Shown here: positions 9,804 through 18,345 of the stretch, piece after piece
How positions within the stretch are numbered: position 1 is the first letter of the stretch
Layout: each line of letters begins with the position of its first letter
Assembly (NCBI RefSeq): GCF_000238355.1
Contig: NZ_AHCA01000005.1
Coordinates: 124,001-188,000, forward strand
Source of the DNA: Pseudoalteromonas haloplanktis ATCC 14393
GTDB taxonomy: Bacteria > Pseudomonadota > Gammaproteobacteria > Enterobacterales > Alteromonadaceae
Direction of reading: 5' to 3'
Length of the DNA stretch: 64,000 bases
Position numbers and translations under genes: made by a program
The notes under the pieces: model-generated
Databases searched by the model: none
What the model was told of the DNA's origin: nothing
Seen by the model: only the letters and a program-made list of their open reading frames with translations

Positions 9804-11219
9804 TTATTTTTGTTTATTTAACGGTAAGGCAATGCGCACGCAGAGCCCGTTAGGTTCACTATTATGCAGTGTTAAGCTGCCAGCATGGGCGGCAATAGCG
9901 TTTTTAGCGATTGCTAAACCAAGCCCAGTACCACCGCTGGTTCTATCTCGTGCATCTGATTGACGAAAAAACGGCTCACATAGCTTAGTTAAATTTTGTG
10001 GCTCAACGCCAGGACCATCATCACTGATCTCAATATAAATCGCATCACTTAAACTCATCGATAAGGTAATTGTATGCACTGCATACTTTATCGCATTACG
10101 TAATACATTTTCTAATGCGCTGGCAATTAAGCTCTCATCGCAACGAATATCAACATTCAGCTGGCCTAGAATAAGCAGTTGTTTGTTATTTTGTTTCGCT
10201 TCAAACTGAGCATCATTTAACACGTGGTCTATGATCACTTGTAAAGATTGTTCATGTAATGACAGTGCTTGGCTTTTCGCCTCAAGGCGCGATACTTGCA
10301 AAACATCGGCAATCATTTTATCAAGTTGATTAGCTTCTTTTTCAATACGTAATAAGTAAGTTTGGTTTTCTTCTGGGGTTTGCATTTGCGCAAGGCCTGT
10401 CGCCATTTTTAAACGCGTTAACGGTGAACGTAATTCGTGAGATATATCAGCTAATAAGCGTTTTTGTGCGCTAATGAGTTGCTCTAACTGACTCGCCATA
10501 CTATTAAAATCACGACCTAACACACCTAACTCATCTTGCCTGTTTGGATCTATGTTAGCGCGGGCGCTTAGATCACCATTGGACAGTTTAATCGCGGCTT
10601 GTTTTAAATGATTAATCGGTGCAATTAGGTTACGACTAAATATAAAACTTAATATTAATGAAGCAAGAAGTGCAATAACCACTTTTAACCAAATCGGCAT
10701 TAGTTTCAAGCGCACAATAAATGGCGTTTGGTGATTTTCGTCGATTTCGTATAAATAAAATGTGCCTTCTGGAAGGTCTATTTTTATTGGCCCAAATGCT
10801 TGGTAATACTCAGTAAAAATAACTTGTGGCGGCATACTTTTAGTGAAATTAATTAGACTTAGATCAATCTCATTTGGCGGTGTCCGACTACTCAATGAAT
10901 GCTCAGGTTGATCTGAATTTAAGTACAATAATTTACGTTTGGCTAAACGTGGGTGCATTAAAATCTCAACAACGGGTTTTTCATGCTTTACTACGGAACG
11001 TTCAAGGCTTTTTGCTGTGTATTGCAGGTTTTTTAGCATAGGGCCATGTAAATCTTCATTGCTCACTTGATTGGTTGCAATGTTACTTAAAAATACTAAC
11101 GCAGTGATCGTGCCGATAACTGTCAGCCAAAACCACACAAAAATTTTAAAAAATAAAAAGTGTTTCGGATGTTTCAGCCAAGCTAAACGGGGGGCGCTAT
11201 TCTCCTTGGATAAAGACAT
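9804..11219 (-). CDS. cpxA: Envelope-stress sensor histidine kinase CpxA
   Basis: A 471-residue inner-membrane kinase: TM1 near residues 21-44, a periplasmic domain of about 135 residues, TM2 near 180-196, then HAMP, HisKA with ADISHELRSPLTRLK (phospho-His near 261), and an ATPase domain. The ATPase has the N-box ALENVLRNAIKY, G1 DDGPGVE and G2 GGTGLGLAIA. I set the start at 11219: GAGGAA precedes it and it overlaps the 3' end of cpxR by 23 bases. The longer frame from 11294 would intrude further into cpxR. Assignment to CpxA rests on its partner CpxR and the divergent cpxP. Confidence 0.88.
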   Translation of the reverse strand: MSLSKENSAPRLAWLKHPKHFLFFKIFVWFWLTVIGTITALVFLSNIATNQVSNEDLHGPMLKNLQYTAKSLERSVVKHEKPVVEILMHPRLAKRKLLYLNSDQPEHSLSSRTPPNEIDLSLINFTKSMPPQVIFTEYYQAFGPIKIDLPEGTFYLYEIDENHQTPFIVRLKLMPIWLKVVIALLASLILSFIFSRNLIAPINHLKQAAIKLSNGDLSARANIDPNRQDELGVLGRDFNSMASQLEQLISAQKRLLADISHELRSPLTRLKMATGLAQMQTPEENQTYLLRIEKEANQLDKMIADVLQVSRLEAKSQALSLHEQSLQVIIDHVLNDAQFEAKQNNKQLLILGQLNVDIRCDESLIASALENVLRNAIKYAVHTITLSMSLSDAIYIEISDDGPGVEPQNLTKLCEPFFRQSDARDRTSGGTGLGLAIAKNAIAAHAGSLTLHNSEPNGLCVRIALPLNKQK

Positions 11220-11886
11220 AGCCGGTTCCTCGCATGGTTTTAATACGTTCAGCACTATTAAATTCGGCAATTTTTTTGCGAATATTACTGACATGCATAT
11301 CTATAGAGCGGTCAAAAGAAGCCAGACGCCTTCCAAGTACTTCTTCACTTATTTGTTCTTTACTCACCACTTCGCCAGCGTGCTTAACCAATAAAGCAAG
11401 TACTTCATATTCAGTGCCAGTTAGACTCAATGGATGATCATCTACCGATGCTTCGCGGGCTGCTAAGTTAATAACGATATTATTGACACTAAGTTTATTT
11501 GAGTTGTGATTAGTTAAGCTAGTAATGTGCTCAATACGACGCGTAATTGCTTTAACTCGTGCGAATAACTCACGATGGTTGAATGGTTTAGGAATGTAAT
11601 CATCGGCGCCAAGTTCAAGGCCAAAGATACGGTCAAAGTCTTCACCTTTGGCGGTTAGCATAATCACAGGTGTTAATTTTTTTTGTCTTAGCTGTTTAAG
11701 TACTTCAAAGCCATCCAGTTTAGGTAGCATCACATCAAGTAAAATTAGTGCATACTCATGCTCAAGCGCTTGCTTTAAACCTTGTTCGCCATCGTGTACA
11801 CATTCAATTTGAAACCCTTGCGCAGTTAAATACTCAGAAAGTAACTCACATAAACCGGTATCATCATCAATCATTAATAATTTCAT
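11197..11886 (-). CDS. cpxR: Envelope-stress response regulator CpxR
   Basis: A 229-residue OmpR-class regulator. The receiver domain has IDDD at 6-9, phospho-acceptor Asp51 (LLDVMLPKLDGF), the Thr/Lys signature MLTAKG, and KPFNHREL. The C-terminal winged helix includes LTGTEYEVLALL, EVLGRRLASFDRSIDMHVSN and MRGTGY. The LGRRLxxFDRxIDMHxSN block is characteristic of CpxR. It is divergent from cpxP, with a candidate CpxR box between them, and is translationally linked to cpxA. Confidence 0.93.
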   Translation of the reverse strand: MKLLMIDDDTGLCELLSEYLTAQGFQIECVHDGEQGLKQALEHEYALILLDVMLPKLDGFEVLKQLRQKKLTPVIMLTAKGEDFDRIFGLELGADDYIPKPFNHRELFARVKAITRRIEHITSLTNHNSNKLSVNNIVINLAAREASVDDHPLSLTGTEYEVLALLVKHAGEVVSKEQISEEVLGRRLASFDRSIDMHVSNIRKKIAEFNSAERIKTMRGTGYVFIQGE

Positions 11887-11949
11887 TTGCTCGCCTTAAC
11901 CACGCTGGAATAACTTTATTTTACGCCTTAATGTGCTTAAAAGTGAACC

Positions 11950-11965
11950 TTTACACAACCTTTAC
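11950..11965 (-). promoter_or_regulatory. Candidate CpxR-binding box between cpxR and cpxP
   Basis: On the minus strand GTAAA-N6-GTAAA (TTTAC at 11950-11954 and again at 11961-11965). CpxR recognises tandem GTAAA half-sites spaced about 4-8 bases. It lies 64 bases upstream of cpxR and 90 upstream of cpxP, so it could serve autoregulation and cpxP induction. Confidence 0.65.
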
Positions 11966-12055
11966 ATTGCTTTGCGTTGCTTTGCATTGGGGGCGTTATA
12001 GTGAACATAACAACTGAATACACAGTAAGTTCGCAACCAACCAAAGGTAATTATT

Positions 12056-12595
12056 ATGACTATTTCAAGTAAAGTTTCTAAATTAGTATTAATTTGTGGA
12101 TTAGCGACAGCAACCTTAGGCACTGGCGCTGTAATAGCAAAAGAAGGCATGCAGCATAAACAAGGCCACTCTATTGAACATAAACAAGCGCGTTTTTTAT
12201 TGTCTGAACGTGGCGTTAAAAAGCTTGATTTGACTGAGCAACAACAAACTCAGTTGAAAACAATTTTTGAAGCGCAAAAAGCGCAATTTAAAGCACTTCG
12301 TGGTACTGATAAAGAGGCTATGAAGCAAGAACGTGAGGCACATAAAGCCCAAATGAAAGCATTATTAGATATGCCGTCATTTGATGAAGCCGCAGCCAAA
12401 GAGTTATTAGCGAAGCGCCAAGCTAAAGGCGAGCAATTTGCTTTAATTAACTTAAAAACGCAACATCAAGTTTGGCAGGTATTAAATGCCGAGCAACGTG
12501 AAAAGTATGAAGAAATTAAAAAACACATGCGTAAAAAAGGTCATAAAAAAGGTGACAAAAAACGCAGCCGCGATGAGCAAAAGCAAGATAAGTAA
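12056..12595 (+). CDS. cpxP: Periplasmic Spy/CpxP-family stress protein
   Basis: A 179-residue secreted, mostly helical, highly charged protein. An N-terminal signal peptide (about 1-29, LVLICGLATATLGTGAVIAK) precedes two LTxxQ-type motifs, LTEQQ near residue 61 and LNAEQ near 143. These motifs define the CpxP/Spy family. CpxP damps CpxA and acts as a periplasmic chaperone; which role dominates here is unknown. The Lys-rich tail (KKGHKKGDKKRSRDEQKQDK) is longer than usual. Its position, divergent from cpxRA, supports the CpxP assignment over Spy. Confidence 0.85.
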   Translation: MTISSKVSKLVLICGLATATLGTGAVIAKEGMQHKQGHSIEHKQARFLLSERGVKKLDLTEQQQTQLKTIFEAQKAQFKALRGTDKEAMKQEREAHKAQMKALLDMPSFDEAAAKELLAKRQAKGEQFALINLKTQHQVWQVLNAEQREKYEEIKKHMRKKGHKKGDKKRSRDEQKQDK

Positions 12596-12621
12596 TTATC
12601 AAAATTACTAAAACGAAATAT

Positions 12622-12650
12622 AAAAACGCGAGAGAGATCTCGCGTTTTTC
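12622..12650 (+). terminator. Rho-independent terminator of cpxP
   Basis: A perfect 12-bp stem (AAAAACGCGAGA / TCTCGCGTTTTT) with a GAGA loop, ending in a T-run, 26 bases after the cpxP stop. Confidence 0.88.
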
Positions 12651-13025
12651 ATTTTTACTAAGCCATGTAGCGACTTTACCTCGTGGCTGGCTTTCGTCAC
12701 TTAAAGACTTTTTTGCACAAGGAGAAGTGAATGAGCGTAAATGAGAAAAAAATGCCGCGGGCTTCGAGCAACGAACTCCGAATACACCCCAGCACCTAGC
12801 CACTACCAAAGCCCTATTTTTACAATTACTTCTCTAAAAGCGCAGCGCCTCATAACCTCTTTGTGAATAAATTTTAATTGCGCGGGGTAAACCCGCGCCT
12901 ACGAAATATCACCCATCTCGTAGCAGCGATTTTATATCGCGTCATAGTGTTAACTTGATAGGTGCACGTAATTTGCGTACATTTAAGCGCATGCACAAGG
13001 CAAGCTAACCTTATTCACTTATGCT
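12651..13025. repeat. Gene-free region with REP-like hairpins
   Basis: No credible gene. It holds a perfect 7-bp GC-rich stem GCGCGGG/CCCGCGC at 12880-12898 and a second small hairpin (GCGATTTTATATCGC) near 12928. The surrounding sequence resembles intergenic repeats common in Alteromonadales. The 12516-12809 minus-strand open frame across it overlaps cpxP and looks like repeat sequence rather than a gene. At 12963-12981 an imperfect inverted repeat (TGCACGTAA/TTGCGTACA) lies upstream of the XRE remnant and may be its old operator. Confidence 0.5.
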
Positions 13026-13203
13026 ATGAATGACGCAAATAACCCCGCCATTTCACCCGATGAAATCATTAATATTCGCGAAACGTTTAATATGTCACGC
13101 GGTGTATTTGCAAGCCTGTTACATACCTCAGCAAGAACCCTTGAAAACTGGGAGCAAGGCCGCAGCGCACCCTGAAACATTGAATCATATAGCTGAGTTG
13201 TAA
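13026..13203 (+). pseudogene. Decayed XRE-family (HigA/NadS-like) antitoxin gene
   Basis: From the ATG at 13026 the frame reads 49 residues, ending TGA at 13173-13175. It contains an XRE helix-turn-helix, with SARTLENWEQGRSAP near the end. Immediately after, in the next frame (13171-13203), the sequence reads PETLNHIAEL and stops. That matches the normal C-terminal tail of this antitoxin family. The segment that usually lies between (about 14 residues, roughly a KxALxLLxLVxxH helix) is missing. The best reading is an internal deletion that is not a multiple of three. No RelE/HigB-type toxin is found upstream, so this is the relic of a toxin-antitoxin locus. Confidence 0.75.
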
Positions 13204-13241
13204 GTTGGTATTTTTAGCACCTAGCCCCTATAATCTCGCAT

Positions 13242-14429
13242 TTATGTTAATTCCTTAATTGCATTACTTATGCCATCTAAGCTCAGTGGGTACATACGGT
13301 TATCCATCAGCTGCTTTATAAAATCAATTGATTGATAATAGCGCCAGTGTTCAACCGGTTGTGGGTTGAGCCACGCTACTTTGTCAAAGTGATTGGTGAT
13401 ACGAGCAAGCCATGCGCTGCCGGGCTCTTCGTTGTAGTGCTCTACAGAGCCGCCGGGGTAGGCAATTTCATACGGGCCCATGGTGGCATCGCCTACAAAG
13501 ATGACTTTATAGTCACTGGTGAACTTGTTGATCAGCGTCATAGTGTCGATGATGTTTGAGTGGCGGCGTTGGTTGTCTTGCCAAACGTGTTCGTACAGGC
13601 AGTTATGAAAGTAGTAAAACTCTAAGTGTTTAAACTCGCTGTGGGCGGCGCTAAAGAGCTCTTCACAAGTGTGAATGTAATCATCCATTGAGCCGCCAAT
13701 ATCAAACAGCATTAACACTTTTACCGCGTTATGGCGCTCTGGCGCCATTTTTACATCAAGCATGCCGCCTTGTTTGGCGGTCGCGCGAATGGTCTCGTTT
13801 AAATCTAGGGTGTCACTTGCGCCAGTACGGGCAAATTTACGCAGTTTTTTAAGCGCAAGTTTTATGGTGCGCGAACCTATTTCACGATCAGAATCGAGGT
13901 TTTTATATTCGCGTTTATCCCACACTTTTACAGCGCGGCGGTTACGGTTGCCGTCCTGACCAATCCGTACGCCTTCTGGGTTATAACCATACGCACCAAA
14001 GGGCGATGTACCGCCTGTGCCCACCCATTTATTACCGCCTGCGTGGCGCTTTTGTTGTTCTTCTAAGCGCTCTTTTAGGGTTTTCATTAACTCATCAAGG
14101 CCGCCCATGGCCTTAAGTTGTGCTTTTTCTTCATCGCTTAAGTGTTTTTCAAACTCTTTGCGCAGCCAATCATGAGGTAAGTCATGTTGCTGTTTTAGGC
14201 TCTCTAGTAAGTCGAGATCGGCAATGCCGCTAAAGTAATCAGCAAAGGCTTTGTCAAAGCGGTCAAAGTGGGTTTCGTCTTTTACCATGATAGTGCGGGC
14301 CAAATAGTAAAACCCGTCAACATCAGCAAATACCGCACCTTTTTTCAGCGCGTTGATTAAATCAAGTAACTCACGCATGCTTACAGGTAAGCGGTACTCT
14401 CGTAATTTGAAGAAAAACGCAATCAACAT
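13242..14429 (-). CDS. VWA-domain protein, CoxE-like
   Basis: A 395-residue soluble protein. Its N-terminal region (FFxKLREYRLPVSMRELLDL) is typical of CoxE-type VWA proteins, and the C-terminal half is a von Willebrand A domain. The metal-ion-dependent adhesion site reads DIGGSMDD, with Gly for the usual first Ser. The domain continues through HNCLYEHVW and VGDATMGPYEI. Such proteins partner MoxR AAA+ ATPases, and the MoxR gene ends two bases upstream on the same strand. The pair probably remodels or inserts metal into a client protein. No client enzyme is visible nearby, so the function is unknown. Confidence 0.8.
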   Translation of the reverse strand: MLIAFFFKLREYRLPVSMRELLDLINALKKGAVFADVDGFYYLARTIMVKDETHFDRFDKAFADYFSGIADLDLLESLKQQHDLPHDWLRKEFEKHLSDEEKAQLKAMGGLDELMKTLKERLEEQQKRHAGGNKWVGTGGTSPFGAYGYNPEGVRIGQDGNRNRRAVKVWDKREYKNLDSDREIGSRTIKLALKKLRKFARTGASDTLDLNETIRATAKQGGMLDVKMAPERHNAVKVLMLFDIGGSMDDYIHTCEELFSAAHSEFKHLEFYYFHNCLYEHVWQDNQRRHSNIIDTMTLINKFTSDYKVIFVGDATMGPYEIAYPGGSVEHYNEEPGSAWLARITNHFDKVAWLNPQPVEHWRYYQSIDFIKQLMDNRMYPLSLDGISNAIKELT

Positions 14430-14430
14430 C

Positions 14431-15279
14431 TTAACGACGACTCATAAAGGCTAGTTTTTCAATTAAGCTGATATCTTGCTCATTTTTTAGTAGCGCACCA
14501 AACATTGGCATTAGGCCACCTTTTTGGCTTTTATCATGTAGGGTTTTTGCGTCGATATCTTCAGCCATTAACAGTTTTAGCCAATCAAGTAACTCGCTGG
14601 TGGACGGTTTTTTCTTGATGCCGTTAACGTCACGAAGGTTAAAGAATACTTCCAGCGCTTGGCGCACTAAATCTTGTTTTACATTCGGGTGGTGAACATC
14701 AACAATTTGCTGCATCTCGTCGCTCGATGGAAAATCAATATAATGGAAAAAACAGCGGCGTAAAAATGCATCGGGCAATTCTTTTTCATTATTTGAAGTG
14801 ATGATCACAATAGGGCGCTGCTTAGCTACAATTCTTTCGCCAGTTTCATAAACATGAAACTCCATTTTATCCAGCTCTAGTAGCAAGTCGTTTGGAAATT
14901 CGATGTCGGCTTTATCTATTTCATCAATTAATAATACCGGGCGTTTATTGTGCTCTTCGCCGTAGGTAAATGCCTGCCAAAGTTTGCCTTTTACTATGTA
15001 GTTACCAATATCATGCACGCGCTCATCACCGAGTTGACTGTCACGCAGGCGTGATACTGCATCGTACTCGTATAAGCCTTGCTGTGCTTTAGTGGTTGAT
15101 TTTATATGCCACTGGATAAGGCGGGTATCTAAGCTGTTAGCTAACTCTTCGGCTAGCATGGTTTTACCTGTACCGGGTTCGCCTTTTATTAATAGTGGCT
15201 TTTCAAGCAAAATAGCCGCATTAACCGCTTGTTTTAACGAATTACTTGCGATGTAGTTATCTGTAGAATTAAATTGCAC
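14431..15279 (-). CDS. MoxR-family AAA+ ATPase
   Basis: A 282-residue ATPase with Walker A GEPGTGKT (about 36-43), Walker B LLIDEIDKAD, the MoxR-typical EFPNDLLLELDKMEF segment, sensor 1 IITSNNEKELPDAFLRRC, and a C-terminal lid. It is followed after one base by the VWA/CoxE gene, so the two are cotranscribed. MoxR-VWA pairs act as chaperones that mature metalloenzymes or membrane complexes. The partner substrate cannot be told from this window. Confidence 0.9.
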   Translation of the reverse strand: MQFNSTDNYIASNSLKQAVNAAILLEKPLLIKGEPGTGKTMLAEELANSLDTRLIQWHIKSTTKAQQGLYEYDAVSRLRDSQLGDERVHDIGNYIVKGKLWQAFTYGEEHNKRPVLLIDEIDKADIEFPNDLLLELDKMEFHVYETGERIVAKQRPIVIITSNNEKELPDAFLRRCFFHYIDFPSSDEMQQIVDVHHPNVKQDLVRQALEVFFNLRDVNGIKKKPSTSELLDWLKLLMAEDIDAKTLHDKSQKGGLMPMFGALLKNEQDISLIEKLAFMSRR

Positions 15280-15330
15280 GTAAATACCTGTCTGGTCTGA
15301 GCAGTAATAAATAAGGCTATCATGCCATAG

Positions 15331-15570
15331 TTACTCGACCTCTCCAAGGTATGCAAAGCGAGGAATAACGTGGCCGTCTTTTTCAACCGTTTCTTTAAAC
15401 ATACTTAATGGGCGTGCCCACATGCCAAACTCACCATACAAGGCCTGATAAATTACCAGCTGTTCGTCGGTTTCGCTGTGGGTGGCAATGTACAAAACTT
15501 TGTATTTAGGGCCTTTGTAATGTTGGTATATGCCTGATTTAAGGGAAAGTGGTTTTATTGCTGTAGTCAT
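15331..15570 (-). CDS. DUF1653 domain protein
   Basis: A 79-residue protein that is almost entirely a DUF1653 domain: SGIYQHYKGPKYKVLYIA, then EQLVIYQALYGEFGMWARPLSMF and PRFAYLG. The function of the family is unknown. It precedes the MoxR gene on the same strand by 51 bases and is divergent from the DUF2947 gene. Confidence 0.82.
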   Translation of the reverse strand: MTTAIKPLSLKSGIYQHYKGPKYKVLYIATHSETDEQLVIYQALYGEFGMWARPLSMFKETVEKDGHVIPRFAYLGEVE

Positions 15571-15629
15571 GTTTTGATCTCTTGTATAATTTGCGCTGCA
15601 CTTTTAATGCTAACCAATTTGCCAATATT

Positions 15630-16112
15630 ATGAACTATATATCGTTAGATGATTACAAGAAAGCGTGGGTTTTTCGCCATCAAGATGCGCCCGTATCAGA
15701 GCAAGATCTTGCTTTAATTAAACCTATGAGCCATGAGCGTGCAGCTGTTCTATGGAGCACTATGGTAAGCCGTGAACATGATCACCCTGATTTTTTTGAA
15801 AAAACCGATTGGTGTGGCAATGATGATAATTTCTCGCAAATAGTTCCTTGGGAAGCTGCGTGGGAAGAAGGCGCAGAGCAATTACCTACTGAAATTCTAG
15901 CTCACCTTGATTGGCAAGCAAACACCACCATCTATTTTTGTATGGCCCGTGACAATATCATTGAAACCAGTTTTGATGTGTTTAAACGCAATTGGCAGAA
16001 TTTTATGTTTTTAGCTGATGGCAGTTTATTGCTTGGTAAAAAACGTAATGAAGTAGTGCAGTTTTTAGCAACGGGTGATGCAAAATTAGGTATAAAGGCT
16101 AGCGTTAAGTAA
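15630..16112 (+). CDS. DUF2947-type protein of unknown function
   Basis: A 160-residue acidic, Trp-rich soluble protein starting MNYISLDDYKKAWVFRHQDA. The pattern resembles DUF2947 proteins of Vibrio and Alteromonadales; I assign it from memory of that family. I chose the ATG at 15630. The longer frame from 15582 adds a low-complexity start overlapping the promoter region shared with DUF1653. No catalytic motif or membrane segment is evident. Confidence 0.7.
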   Translation: MNYISLDDYKKAWVFRHQDAPVSEQDLALIKPMSHERAAVLWSTMVSREHDHPDFFEKTDWCGNDDNFSQIVPWEAAWEEGAEQLPTEILAHLDWQANTTIYFCMARDNIIETSFDVFKRNWQNFMFLADGSLLLGKKRNEVVQFLATGDAKLGIKASVK

Positions 16113-16178
16113 CAGAGCTTAAAAAGCAGCCAATACTGTGCTATAAAACAAGCAACTAGATGTTTTTGAGTGTAATCG

Positions 16179-16808
16179 TTGGCTGCAAGCGACCCCTTTC
16201 AACAAGTCGATATTTGGCAATCTGATGCGCAGCGTGTGCTATATACACAGCTGTGTAACGCCTTCTATGCGCGAGAAATTGCTTTGTTAGTTGCAGAACC
16301 TAATGAGCAACGCTTACGCAAACGATTAAAAAGCCTTCCTTTTTATATCGAGCGTGCCGCAGCTGCTGTAGTTAATGGCCAGGTTCCTTTTCAGTTAGAT
16401 CCCCATAATGGTAGTTGGCTTGATAAGCAAAAATTGCAGCCACCAAATGAAAAAAGTAATGATGATTTTTACCAGCAACATAAAAAAGTGGGTCTAATTG
16501 TGCCGCTGTTACTTAATCGCGCAAATCAAACCCGCGTTGCAATAGACAGCATCGACCAAGTAAGCGACAATAAACTTCATTGTAATGAACATGGTTGGTT
16601 TGATGACCAAGGGCAGCCGTTAGAGGGGCAGTCTGTAGTGTTATTAAAACCTACAAAAGCAACAATGGCTGCTGCATGTTGCGGTCATCAGTGGTCTTTT
16701 GATAAACGTACAACACCACGAACCTTATCTCTGAGAGAAATGCTGTTAGCAGGTAATATCAATTGGCGTAATTTAAAACGCCCTCATGTTCGAGTTAAAA
16801 AAATTTAA
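16179..16808 (+). CDS. Conserved hypothetical protein
   Basis: A 209-residue soluble protein that I do not recognise. A stop codon lies just upstream in frame, so the first available start is TTG at 16179; the true start could be further inside. It has a basic helical region (RLRKRLKSLPFYIERAAAA) and ends with Arg/Lys-rich NWRNLKRPHVRVKKI. It contains a CCGHQW cluster (about residues 166-171). Codon use resembles its neighbours. It sits alone between the DUF2947 gene and ftsB. Confidence 0.65.
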   Translation: MAASDPFQQVDIWQSDAQRVLYTQLCNAFYAREIALLVAEPNEQRLRKRLKSLPFYIERAAAAVVNGQVPFQLDPHNGSWLDKQKLQPPNEKSNDDFYQQHKKVGLIVPLLLNRANQTRVAIDSIDQVSDNKLHCNEHGWFDDQGQPLEGQSVVLLKPTKATMAAACCGHQWSFDKRTTPRTLSLREMLLAGNINWRNLKRPHVRVKKI

Positions 16809-16869
16809 TACCAGTTGCCTTAAGTGCATTATAAATTTGTACTGGTAGAGTAAAATCAAGGAGTGTTTA

Positions 16870-17160
16870 ATGCGACTGTTTCAACTTGCGCTACTGTGTT
16901 TAGCGTTATTTGTACAATACCGGTTATGGTTTGGCCACAATGGGGTACAAGATTATAGTCGTTTAAAAGCGGCGGTTACCTCCCATCAAGATACTAATGC
17001 CCAGCTGATAAAACGTAATAAAGTGCTTAAAGCAGATATCGAAGATTTAAAATTAGGTCAAGAAGGGGTGGAGGAGCGCGCTCGCAATGAGTTGGGGATG
17101 ATCAAACCTGGCGAAACATTTATCCGTGTTTTACCTGGACAGCAACTAAATGAAAACTAA
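16870..17160 (+). CDS. ftsB: Cell-division protein FtsB
   Basis: A 96-residue bitopic inner-membrane protein of the divisome FtsQLB complex. The N-terminal helix (LFQLALLCLALFVQYRLWFG) is followed by a coiled coil (about 30-65) and the conserved EERARNELGMIKPGETF segment. AAGGAG lies at the proper distance before the ATG. It overlaps ispD by 11 bases and heads the long ftsB-to-rpoS block, as in E. coli and Shewanella. Confidence 0.94.
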   Translation: MRLFQLALLCLALFVQYRLWFGHNGVQDYSRLKAAVTSHQDTNAQLIKRNKVLKADIEDLKLGQEGVEERARNELGMIKPGETFIRVLPGQQLNEN

Positions 17161-17851
17161 TTATACTCTTGCCATTATAGTCCCAGCCGCCGGTGTGGGA
17201 AGTCGTATGCAACATTCTGCGCCTAAGCAATATATACGTTTAGCAGGCAAAACTATTCTTGAGCATACACTGGCTAAATTAGCACAATTGAAACAAGCGA
17301 GTAGCATTGTCGTAGCGGTGAGTGATGATGATCCGTACTTTGATTCTCTTGGGCTTATTGATCCCCGTATTATACGTGTAAGCGGCGGCAAAGAGCGCGC
17401 CGACTCAGTGCTTAACGGTTTATTAGCGTTAGCTGCTAACCCACCTGATTGGGTGTTAGTGCATGATGCGGCAAGACCCTTGGTTATGCTTACTGATATT
17501 GAGCGCTTACTAACTGAGTGTATAAATGCCGATGAAGGTGGCATTTTAGCCAGTAAAGTGAAAGACACTATTAAACGTGGTGGCACACACAGTAAGCAAA
17601 CCGTACCTCGTGATGATTTATGGCAGGCGTTGACTCCGCAATTATTTAAGTATCATGATTTAATGCAGGCCCTACAAAGTGCGCTTGCCCAGCAAGTGAC
17701 GATCACCGATGAAGCATCCGCAATCGAATGGGCAAATAAGCCTGTAAAGCTCGTTGCGGGACGCAGTGATAATATCAAAATAACTACCCCAGAAGATTTA
17801 GATTTAGCCAACTTTTTACTCCAAAAACAACACAGTGAGAATACACCATGA
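17150..17851 (+). CDS. ispD: 2-C-methyl-D-erythritol 4-phosphate cytidylyltransferase
   Basis: Third enzyme of the MEP isoprenoid pathway; couples CTP to MEP to form CDP-ME. The 233-residue protein has the nucleotide-binding loop [18 protein letters not shown], the [13 protein letters not shown] segment, VHDAARPLV and a Thr/Asp-rich C-terminus ([17 protein letters not shown]). The ATG at 17150 is inside the end of ftsB, and the stop overlaps the ispF start in ATGA. Confidence 0.96.
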   Translation: MKTNYTLAIIVPAAGVGSRMQHSAPKQYIRLAGKTILEHTLAKLAQLKQASSIVVAVSDDDPYFDSLGLIDPRIIRVSGGKERADSVLNGLLALAANPPDWVLVHDAARPLVMLTDIERLLTECINADEGGILASKVKDTIKRGGTHSKQTVPRDDLWQALTPQLFKYHDLMQALQSALAQQVTITDEASAIEWANKPVKLVAGRSDNIKITTPEDLDLANFLLQKQHSENTP

Positions 17852-18345
17852 TTAGAATTGGCCACGGCTTTGATGTTCATAAATTTGGTGGCGAAGGCCC
17901 GTTAACCATTTGTGGTGAAAAAATTGCTTATCCACAAGGTTTTTTAGCCCACTCCGATGGTGATGTGGCTATTCATGCGTTATGTGATGCTATTTTAGGT
18001 GCATTGGCAATGGGCGATATTGGCAAACATTTTCCAGATACAGCCAGTGAGTATGAAAATATCGACAGCCGTATTTTATTGCGTCATGTTGTTGATTTAG
18101 CCAAACAGCAAGGTTATACGCTGGGCAATGCTGATGTGACGATTGTGGCACAAGCGCCTAAAATGCTGCCACACATTCAAGCGATGCGTGCTAACTTGGC
18201 GGCTGATTTGAATGCAGAAATTAGCCAAGTAAACGTAAAAGCCACCACCACTGAAAAACTGGGTTTTGAAGGCCGTAAAGAAGGTATATCAAGTCATGCC
18301 GTGGTGATTATGAGTAAAAGTTTACTAAGTAATCAATCACTATGA
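17848..18345 (+). CDS. ispF: 2-C-methyl-D-erythritol 2,4-cyclodiphosphate synthase
   Basis: Zn-dependent MEP-pathway enzyme that cyclises CDP-ME 2-phosphate. The 165-residue protein shows the metal ligands Asp and His in GHGFDVHKF (about residues 8-10), plus [24 protein letters not shown] and the C-terminal [15 protein letters not shown]. It is coupled to ispD (ATGA) and to truD (ATGA). Confidence 0.96.
   Translation: MIRIGHGFDVHKFGGEGPLTICGEKIAYPQGFLAHSDGDVAIHALCDAILGALAMGDIGKHFPDTASEYENIDSRILLRHVVDLAKQQGYTLGNADVTIVAQAPKMLPHIQAMRANLAADLNAEISQVNVKATTTEKLGFEGRKEGISSHAVVIMSKSLLSNQSL

Noticed and set aside
12516..12809. 97-codon minus-strand frame
   Set aside because: It overlaps the 3' end of cpxP and its terminator, and the rest looks like intergenic repeat sequence that gives similar spurious frames in related genomes.
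17161..17586. 141-codon minus-strand frame opposite ispD
   Set aside because: Antisense to a well-supported gene; no start signal or domain.
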